DNA of 64,000 bases from positions 1 to 64,000 of the forward strand of contig JBEKVM010000007.1 in assembly GCA_049513975.1 (NCBI GenBank). Reading direction: 5' to 3'. The position numbers and the translations under genes were made by a program. Shown piece by piece: positions 58,020-64,000 of the stretch. The stretch is from JBEKOF01 sp049513975. Its GTDB lineage: Bacteria; Verrucomicrobiota; Verrucomicrobiia; Limisphaerales; Palsa-1400. Within the stretch, counting starts at the first letter, position 1; every line of letters begins with the position of its first letter. The notes under the pieces are model-generated. The model searched no databases, was not told where the DNA came from, and saw only the letters and a list, made by a program, of their open reading frames with translations.

Positions 58020-60590
58020 CTACGGCGCCAGCGCGACTTCATTTTGCGGCACCCAGCCGCGGCGGTTGGCGGCGTCCGCCACTTCCAGCCAGCCCTTGCT
58101 GCGGTCCAGGACCAACAGCTCCGCGCCGTCATGCACCGTGAACACGCTGGCCGCCTTGTCGTCCGGCCCGAGCCGCACCACCGCTTCGGGCACAATCACG
58201 ACCGAGGACTGCGCCCCGAAACGGGCGTCCAGCGCCAGGCCCAGGCAGGCCGTCCCGCACACCCACGCCGCCGCCAGCGTCCAGGCCAGGCCGGTGGTGG
58301 ATTTTTTCCAGGCGGGCCAAATCTGCCGCGCTGTCAATACTGCAAAAAAAAGGGCGGCAAAAACCGACGAGAGCAGGGCCCATTCGTTGAGCGTGAAATG
58401 CGTGGTCCAGCGCGTCCAGGAAATTCCCGGCAGGGCGGGCGCGCCCACCCCCGGCTGATTGCGCGCAAATTGCAGGTTGGCCCGCACATCGGGATCGCGC
58501 GGGGTCAGCTCCGCCGCCCGGCGCCAGGCGCAGATGGCGCGCCCAAGCTGGCCCGCCTTGAACCAGGCATTGCCCAGATTAAAATAAACCGCCGCCGCCA
58601 CCGGCCCGCTCTGCCCCAGCTTCTCGTAGGCGGCGGCGGCGGGCGCGTATTGGCCTTCCTCGTAAAATTTGTTGGCCTGGTCGAATTGGTCCGCGGCGGA
58701 GTCGGCGCGCGCCGCGGCCGCCGCCGCCAACAGCAGCAACAGGCCGCCGGCGCCCTGCAACAAATTGTGCCGAACCGGGGCGCTGGCCGGCGGGGTCATC
58801 TTTTGCAATTCGCGCAAAGCCGTTTTCACCTTGGGGATGAGGGAGGCCAGTTCCTGCGCGGTGTGTTCGGGGGTGTAGCGGAACTGGTTGCAGGCATGGA
58901 ATAATTCCCGCAGCAGCGTTTCGGCCGGTTCGCTCAAGCCCTTGCCGCGCGCCTCTTCCAGGACGGCCTCGGTGATGGCGGAGGCCGGGAGATCGAGGCG
59001 TTCGCCCAATTGCTCCTGCAACAAACGGACCACCGTGCCATAGAATTCCTCGGCCTGATTGGCCTTGGCGCGGGCGGAGAGCCCGGTCAGACCTTGTTGC
59101 ACCAGGCGGCCCACTTCGCGGCGCCGGCGCAGGCGCGGGTTGTTGGCCAGCTTGTCTTTTTGACGCCGCCAGAGCAGCGCGCAGATCCAGGCCAGCGGCG
59201 CGACGGCCTGCCAGGCGAGAAAACCGGGCCGCTGCAACAACGGCGGCCCGGCCAGCGCCACGGCGCCGAGGCGCACCTTGATGTTGACAATCTCCTGCGC
59301 GGGCGGCGGGGTTGCGCCCGGGGTCGCGGGGGCGGCCGCGACCGTGGGCTGCGGCGTGGCGGCCGTGGGCAGCACATGCAACGGAATGGCCGGATGGGTC
59401 AGCGTGTGAAAGGACCCGCTCTCCGGATCAAAATAGCTGAAGACAAACGCCGGGATTTCCTTCACCCCGACATTTTCCGGCGTGACCACCTGCTCGAAGT
59501 ACTTCGAGCCTTCAATTTGCAGCGGGTCCGGGCTTTCAAATTTCCTGGCCGGCGGATAGGTCTTGAAGTCGCTCCAGCCCGGTTCATCCGTGGTCAGGGA
59601 CAGGGCATCAAACGAGCCTTTCCCGGTGATGCGGATTTTCAAGGTGATCGGGTCGCCCACGGCCACGGTGGTGGGACCAGCCTCGAATTGGGCCAGGGAA
59701 AATTCGCCCACCGCGCCATGGAAGCCGGCCGGGACATTGTTGGTCGGGATGGGCAGGACATGAAATTGCAGCGTGTCGCTTCTGGGATTGGCCGGAGCTG
59801 TGCTGAAAGGGTTGCCAAAAAAATCCCTCCGGGTCACCAGGGTCACGCCCCAGGTCGCGGGACCGAGGGTGAGGTCGCCGGCCTTGGTGGCAGTGACCGG
59901 GACGCGGAAGCTCAAAAAACTGTAAATCGTGCCATTGATGTTGACCTGGGGCGCGCGCTGGGGAACATCCGGCATGGCGCCGATGATGAAAGCGTCGCTG
60001 CTCAACTGCGGCTGCTCCACCCGGCTGACCGCCTGGCAATAACACTTGATCTCCAGCGGGATCACCTGGCCCGCATATATTGTGTTCGTGGGCACGGCCA
60101 GTCTGACAAAAGCCCCTTCGAGCTGGGCGGGGGTCGCGGGCAGATTTCCTTTGACGACTTTCAAGGTCAGCGGCTTGCTCGCCAAACGCCGGCCGTCCAC
60201 GGTGGCCTGGATGGCGGGAATGGTGAAATTGCCTTCGCGCGTGGGATGAACGTCCACCGAAACAATGGTCTTGACTGTCAGATGCGCGCCGTCGAAGACC
60301 GTTTGTTGCTGCGTGCTGGTGCCGCCATATTGCAGGCCCGCCACGGGCGGCGGATTGAGCTGGCCCTGGAGCGAGCCGTTTTCCACCGTCATGGTCAAGG
60401 TGGTGGATTCCCCCAGGCTGATGGTGTCGCGGTCCAGGGCGGCCTCAAATTTCGCCTGGGCCAGCGCGGCCGCCGCCGCCAGCAGCCAGCCCGCCAGGAA
60501 AAGCCCGGCCGCGAAAATCCGGCCCCGGGACCGCTCCCGCATCCTAAGGGCCGGCTCGCGACGGCATGAGTTTGGTTCCAAACGATTCAC
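58020..60590 (-). CDS. BatD-BatE fusion protein (aerotolerance-type)
   Basis: An 856-residue membrane protein joining two Bat proteins. Residues about 40-430 are the BatD periplasmic part (AALDRDTISLGESTTLTMTV, then repeated immunoglobulin-like domains). A membrane helix and cytosolic helical region follow. From about 620 come a second signal-like helix, TPR units (FDQANKFYEEGQYAPAAAAY, VYFNLGNAWFKAGQLGRAIC) as in BatE, two helices and a C-terminal SH3-like domain (VVRLGPDDKAASVFTVHDGA, SKGWLEVADAANRRGWVPQ). Bat proteins work with MoxR ATPases and VWA proteins in stress resistance; none of these partners is in the window. Confidence 0.82.
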   Translation of the reverse strand: MNRLEPNSCRREPALRMRERSRGRIFAAGLFLAGWLLAAAAALAQAKFEAALDRDTISLGESTTLTMTVENGSLQGQLNPPPVAGLQYGGTSTQQQTVFDGAHLTVKTIVSVDVHPTREGNFTIPAIQATVDGRRLASKPLTLKVVKGNLPATPAQLEGAFVRLAVPTNTIYAGQVIPLEIKCYCQAVSRVEQPQLSSDAFIIGAMPDVPQRAPQVNINGTIYSFLSFRVPVTATKAGDLTLGPATWGVTLVTRRDFFGNPFSTAPANPRSDTLQFHVLPIPTNNVPAGFHGAVGEFSLAQFEAGPTTVAVGDPITLKIRITGKGSFDALSLTTDEPGWSDFKTYPPARKFESPDPLQIEGSKYFEQVVTPENVGVKEIPAFVFSYFDPESGSFHTLTHPAIPLHVLPTAATPQPTVAAAPATPGATPPPAQEIVNIKVRLGAVALAGPPLLQRPGFLAWQAVAPLAWICALLWRRQKDKLANNPRLRRRREVGRLVQQGLTGLSARAKANQAEEFYGTVVRLLQEQLGERLDLPASAITEAVLEEARGKGLSEPAETLLRELFHACNQFRYTPEHTAQELASLIPKVKTALRELQKMTPPASAPVRHNLLQGAGGLLLLLAAAAAARADSAADQFDQANKFYEEGQYAPAAAAYEKLGQSGPVAAAVYFNLGNAWFKAGQLGRAICAWRRAAELTPRDPDVRANLQFARNQPGVGAPALPGISWTRWTTHFTLNEWALLSSVFAALFFAVLTARQIWPAWKKSTTGLAWTLAAAWVCGTACLGLALDARFGAQSSVVIVPEAVVRLGPDDKAASVFTVHDGAELLVLDRSKGWLEVADAANRRGWVPQNEVALAP

Positions 60591-60688
60591 AATAACCCAG
60601 ACAGTCTAATAGTTGCTTCTGTTCAGAGGCAAGAGGGGGCGAAGAGGGAGGATGGCAAAGACGCACCGTTTCCAACGACGCCTCTTCC

Positions 60689-60730
60689 GAATCCGCAATC
60701 CGCAATCTGCCATCCTCCATTCTCCATCCT
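60689..60730. repeat. AATCCGC and CCATCCTC short tandem repeats
   Basis: AATCCGCAATCCGCAATC followed by CATCCTCCATTCTCCATCCT, in the gap between metG and the BatD-BatE gene. The units match those at the folK start (15701-15732) in complement. Confidence 0.75.
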
Positions 60731-60744
60731 CGCGTTCCCGGAAG

Positions 60745-62298
60745 TTAGACCTCCTTCCGCGGGAAGAGTCCAAAAACTTCCCCCAACTGATGGCCTTCCT
60801 CGATGGGCGCCGTCGGCTCCGCCAGATGGGCCGGCACCCCGGCAAAACCCAGTTGCCGCTGGAGTTTTTCCGCCGTGCCGGGAATGACCGGCCACAGCAG
60901 AACTCCCAAAGTCCGGCAAACTTCGGCCAGCGTGTAAAGTATATCATCCAGCCGGGCGGCCTGGGCCGGGTCCTTGGCCAGCTTGAACGGGCTGGTTTGG
61001 TCTATGTATTGGTTGGCCCGCGTGATCAAGGCCCAGAGGCAGAGCAGCGCCTCCTGCAAAAGATGGCCGCGATAACAGGCCACCACCCGCGCCCGACATT
61101 CCGCCACCTCCGCCGCCAGTTGATGGGTCCCGCGCGGCACCCGCCCGCTGCGATAGCGTTGGATCATGGAAAGGGAGCGGTTGACCAGATTGCCCAGGCC
61201 GTTGGCCAGTTCCGCCTGGTACCGCGACCGGAAACCGGCATCGGTCCAATTGCCGTCCGGGCCGATGTCCAATTCGCGGATGACATAATAGCGGAAGGCA
61301 TCCAGGCCCCACTCCTCTATCACCGCCACCGGGTCCACCACGTTGCCCGTGCTTTTGCTCAGTTTTTCGCCGTCCTTCTGCCACCAGCCATGCACCAGGA
61401 TTTGTTTGGGCATCTCCAGGCCCATGGCTTTGAGCATGATCGGCCAGAACACCGCGTGAAATTTCAGAATGTCTTTGCCGATGACCTGGACGTCGGCGGG
61501 CCACAAAGACAGTGGAGAGCGCAGGGTGGAGAGTGGAGAGTGGAGGGCGCTGGTCACGGCGGGGTCGCCGAGGGCGGCGGGGATGCTGATGTAATTGGTC
61601 AGCGCGTCGAACCAGACGTAGGTCACAAAACCGGCATCGAACGGCAGGGGAATTCCCCAGTTCAGCCGCGCGGCGGGCCGGCTGATGCACAGGTCCTCCA
61701 ACTCATTGTTCTTCAAAAACCCCAGGATTTCATTGCGGCGCGACTCCGGCACGATGAAGGCGGGATTGGCCTCGATATAATCAATCAGCCAGCGCTGGTG
61801 TTCCCCCAGCTTGAAATAATAATTCTCCTCCTCCAGTTCGATCACCTTGCCATAAGCCGGATCGAACGAGCCGTCCGGCAGGCGGTCTTTTTCCGTCAAA
61901 AACGTTTCGGCGGTGGTCGAGTAAAACCCCTTGTGCGTCTTTTTGTAAAAATGCCCCGCCGCGTGCAGGCGGGACAAAATCGCCTGCACCACCAATTTGT
62001 GGCGCGGTTGGGTGGTGCGGACAAAATCATCATTCGACAGCCCCAGTTTGCGGGCAAATTCCTGCCACGTCACCGCCAGCGCGTCGCAGTACTCCTGCGG
62101 ATTTTTTCCTTCCGCCTGCGCCGCCTGCTGGACCTTCTGCCCGTGCTCGTCCAGCCCGGTCAGGAAGAAAACCGGTTCGCCCAGGCAGCGCCGGGCGCGG
62201 GCCACGACATCGGCGACCACCTTTTCGTAGGCATGGCCCAGATGGGGCTGGCCGTTGACATAATCAATGGCCGTAGTCACATAAAAACATTTGCTCAT
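60745..62298 (-). CDS. metG: Methionyl-tRNA synthetase
   Basis: Charges initiator and elongator tRNA-Met. The 517-residue protein from the ATG at 62298 has PHLGH at 18-22 (HIGH motif) and KLSKS at 312-316 (KMSKS), with an anticodon-binding helical domain after. It is the short type without the C-terminal tRNA-binding domain. The connective-peptide segment reads GFYSTTAETFL, where zinc-binding forms have cysteines. An 18-residue insert (AVTSALHSPLSTLRSPLS, 247-264), encoded by a GGAGAGT repeat, interrupts the conserved ALG...WPADVQVIGKD region. Confidence 0.94.
   Translation of the reverse strand: MSKCFYVTTAIDYVNGQPHLGHAYEKVVADVVARARRCLGEPVFFLTGLDEHGQKVQQAAQAEGKNPQEYCDALAVTWQEFARKLGLSNDDFVRTTQPRHKLVVQAILSRLHAAGHFYKKTHKGFYSTTAETFLTEKDRLPDGSFDPAYGKVIELEEENYYFKLGEHQRWLIDYIEANPAFIVPESRRNEILGFLKNNELEDLCISRPAARLNWGIPLPFDAGFVTYVWFDALTNYISIPAALGDPAVTSALHSPLSTLRSPLSLWPADVQVIGKDILKFHAVFWPIMLKAMGLEMPKQILVHGWWQKDGEKLSKSTGNVVDPVAVIEEWGLDAFRYYVIRELDIGPDGNWTDAGFRSRYQAELANGLGNLVNRSLSMIQRYRSGRVPRGTHQLAAEVAECRARVVACYRGHLLQEALLCLWALITRANQYIDQTSPFKLAKDPAQAARLDDILYTLAEVCRTLGVLLWPVIPGTAEKLQRQLGFAGVPAHLAEPTAPIEEGHQLGEVFGLFPRKEV
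61511..61546. repeat. GTGGAGA tandem repeat inside metG
   Basis: Units of GTGGAGA/GAGTGGA encode LHSPLSTLRSPLS on the minus strand. The insertion keeps the frame of an essential gene. Similar CACTCTCC units are a typical intergenic repeat type. Confidence 0.85.
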
Positions 62299-62462
62299 TC
62301 GCCGCATACTGTGGGGCAGGGGAGAAAACTTGGCAACTGGCAACTGGGGGTGCGCTCAACGAATCTGGCGAAATGGGAAGGCGGAAATTGCGTGAAAAGA
62401 GGAGGATTCCTTGTAAATTGCCTTTGAGTGAACGATAAAAGACGCGAATGGCACAAAAAGAC

Positions 62463-63677
62463 ATGAGCAATCAATTCCTCAGGAGCCTGAAACTGACCAA
62501 CTTCCTGTCCTTCGGTCCGGACAGCAAGGAGATCGAGCTGACGCCTTTAAACGTGCTGATTGGGCCGAACGCCTCGGGGAAATCGAATTTCATCGAAGCC
62601 ATTGAACTACTCCACGCCACGCCAACCGATCTTGCCGAGGCCATCCGAATCGGGGGAACAGCGGAGGAATGGCTTTGGAAGGGATCATCCCCGGCGCAAC
62701 CTGCCAGTATTGCAGCGCGACTTTGGTCCACAACGGCGGCCCGGGAAATTCTTTATTTTCTGGCATTCACCGAAACCCGTGGTCGGATTGAGATTGTTGA
62801 CGAAACCCTGGAAAGCGGGCTGGATAGAGAGTTGCGGAGTGATGTCTTCTTCCGCCGGAAGGGTGGAGGAGGCGGACTCAAGGGCAACTCCCTCATTAAC
62901 GTGAAAGTTAAAATTAAGGATGATGAATCTAAAACGAAGTACGCCCCACATCTCATCGAAACCAAAAGTCTCAACGCCGAGCAATCCATCTTCTCTCAGC
63001 GCAAAGATCCAGACCTTTATCCGGAGCTTACGCATGTGGCGGAGCAGTTCGGGCGCATTCAAATTTTTCGCGAATGGGGGTTTGGGCGCTCCGCTGCGTT
63101 GCGCCAGGCCCAACCAGCCAACCTGCCGGGCGATGCCTTGCTGCCGACTCTCGTCAATCTCGGTCATGTGTTGAACGAGTTGGAACATCAGGATTCGTGG
63201 CCGCGATTTATAGAATTGATGCAGCGCTTTCTGCCCCGGTTCACGCGGTTGACCACAAAATTACAGGGCGGCTCCGTGCAAATTTACCTGCACGAGGACG
63301 GACTCAAAACCCCTGTTCCGGCCACGCGCCTTTCCGACGGAACAATCCGTTTTCTGGCCCTGCTGGCTGTTCTTTTGCATCCCAAAAATGTGCCGTTGCT
63401 GTGCATCGAAGAGCCGGAACTTGGTCTGCATCCTGATGCGCTGGCCGTCATCGCGCAGTTGCTGGTGGAAGCGAAGGCCAAAACGCAGGTGATCGTGACC
63501 ACCCATTCGGACGTGCTGGTGTCCGCCCTCAGCCAGGAGACGGACTCGGTGCTGGTATGCGATTATGTCGGCGGCACGGAGTTCCGCCGGCTGGAATCGG
63601 CGAAATTGCAGCACTGGCTGGAGCAATACCGCCTCGGCGAAATCTGGCGCATGGGCAAACTGGGGGGAAACATCTGA
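62463..63677 (+). CDS. AAA family ATPase (RecF/OLD-like)
   Basis: A 404-residue ABC-type ATPase of the AAA_21/OLD group. It has RSLKLTNFLSFGPDSKEIEL, Walker A GPNASGKSN, the ABC-like signature RLSDGTIRFLALLAVL, Walker B LLCIEEPELGLHPDAL and a histidine switch TTHSDVLVSAL. The middle coiled-coil part is short and carries a low-complexity RRKGGGGGLKG stretch. The stop overlaps the next start by one base (TGATG), coupling it to a DUF4276 gene. Together they resemble a split OLD/TOPRIM nuclease pair, often found in defence islands. An ATG at 62448 is an alternative start. Confidence 0.85.
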   Translation: MSNQFLRSLKLTNFLSFGPDSKEIELTPLNVLIGPNASGKSNFIEAIELLHATPTDLAEAIRIGGTAEEWLWKGSSPAQPASIAARLWSTTAAREILYFLAFTETRGRIEIVDETLESGLDRELRSDVFFRRKGGGGGLKGNSLINVKVKIKDDESKTKYAPHLIETKSLNAEQSIFSQRKDPDLYPELTHVAEQFGRIQIFREWGFGRSAALRQAQPANLPGDALLPTLVNLGHVLNELEHQDSWPRFIELMQRFLPRFTRLTTKLQGGSVQIYLHEDGLKTPVPATRLSDGTIRFLALLAVLLHPKNVPLLCIEEPELGLHPDALAVIAQLLVEAKAKTQVIVTTHSDVLVSALSQETDSVLVCDYVGGTEFRRLESAKLQHWLEQYRLGEIWRMGKLGGNI

Positions 63678-64000
63678 TGGAAATTGCCATCTATTTCGAG
63701 GGCGGCGGCAATTCTGCGGAAACCAAGGCAGCCCTCCGCCAGGGGTTGTCCGCCTTTCTCAAACCGCTGGTGGACTTGGCCCGGCAACGCCGCTTCCGCT
63801 GGTCAATCACCTCTTGCGGAGGACGCGACCAGGCGCGTGGTGCTTTTACCGATGCCCTCGAAAAAGAACCCGGAAAATTCAACGTCCTTCTGGTGGACTC
63901 GGAAGAGGCGGTGACAGCCTCGCCCAGCGCTCACCTTGAGCAGCGCGATGGATGGAATCTCCAGGGCGCGCAGGAAGATCAAGTGCATCTGATGGCGCAG
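63677..64000 (+). CDS. DUF4276 family protein (TOPRIM-like), partial
   Basis: The first 108 residues, cut by the window edge. Signature pieces are MEIAIYFEGGGNSAETKAAL, the acidic strand end FNVLLVDSEEAVTA and the DQVHLMAQ region that leads into the conserved 'ME.W..AD' of the family. TOPRIM-like DUF4276 proteins are usually encoded directly after an AAA ATPase, as here, and are thought to be the nuclease half of a split OLD-like system; that role is inference. The rest of the gene must be read outside this window. Confidence 0.8.
   Translation, partial: MEIAIYFEGGGNSAETKAALRQGLSAFLKPLVDLARQRRFRWSITSCGGRDQARGAFTDALEKEPGKFNVLLVDSEEAVTASPSAHLEQRDGWNLQGAQEDQVHLMAQ

Noticed and set aside
1..64000. 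tRNA and rRNA genes, riboswitches, integrase-linked attachment sites
   Set aside because: I saw no convincing cloverleaf, rRNA segment or known riboswitch core by eye; a covariance-model search would be needed to exclude them.

Overview
The window looks like a high-G+C, Gram-negative bacterial chromosome, most likely Verrucomicrobiota and perhaps a Limisphaerales/Pedosphaera relative. This rests on a lipopolysaccharide-export gene block, a pseudopilin of the PVC type (N-terminal FTLIELLVV and a C-terminal H-X9-DG motif), a GloVer-type repeat fragment, a BatD-BatE fusion, and many short tandem repeats between and inside genes. The lineage is inferred from family content; no rRNA or tRNA gene was seen.

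Layout. 1-6193 (minus strand): a group II intron reverse-transcriptase scrap, then kdsA-lptA-lptB-hprK as a tight operon, and glgC. 6324-22033: mixed housekeeping and envelope genes (GHL10 hydrolase, membrane spermidine-synthase-like protein, pseudopilin, dus, TMTC-like TPR protein, folK with a methyltransferase, dapA-dapB, rhaB, GH2 galactosidase). 22217-25939: a flavodoxin-pirin pair and a divergent LysR gene, split by a non-autonomous mobile cassette. The cassette carries a zeta-toxin-like kinase, a 57-residue partner and a strong terminator. 26183-29631: two SPFH genes, a small insertion bounded by a 33-bp direct repeat, and a toxin-antitoxin pair whose toxin is frameshifted. 29787-34505: an EmrA-EmrB-OprM tripartite efflux operon that includes a cytidylate-kinase-like gene. 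34540-35145: a four-copy tandem repeat and a Phd/YefM-like gene.

35291-52594 is one long flagellar operon: flgB-flgC-fliE-fliF-fliG-fliH-fliI-fliJ-motE-fliK-flgD-flgE-fliL-fliM-fliN-fliO-fliP-fliQ-fliR-flhB-flhA. It encodes the MS ring, switch, export gate, export ATPase and hook-assembly parts. Filament, P/L-ring, stator and chemotaxis genes must lie elsewhere. 52712-54220 is a rearrangement scar where an N-terminally truncated S1-domain gene meets a truncated GloVer-repeat gene head to head. 54296-57470 is a HerA-NurA DNA-processing pair with a miniature transposon at the 5' end of nurA. 57642-62298 holds a lipoprotein gene, the BatD-BatE fusion and metG. The window ends in an AAA ATPase plus DUF4276 pair (OLD/TOPRIM-like) cut by the window edge.

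The best candidates for unusual biology are the inverted-repeat cassette with the zeta-like kinase, the HerA-NurA pair with its miniature element, and the AAA/DUF4276 pair. A further theme is how often short tandem and dispersed repeats enter coding sequence here (fliK, fliM, metG, folK). No stretch longer than about 250 bases lacks a gene or a described repeat.
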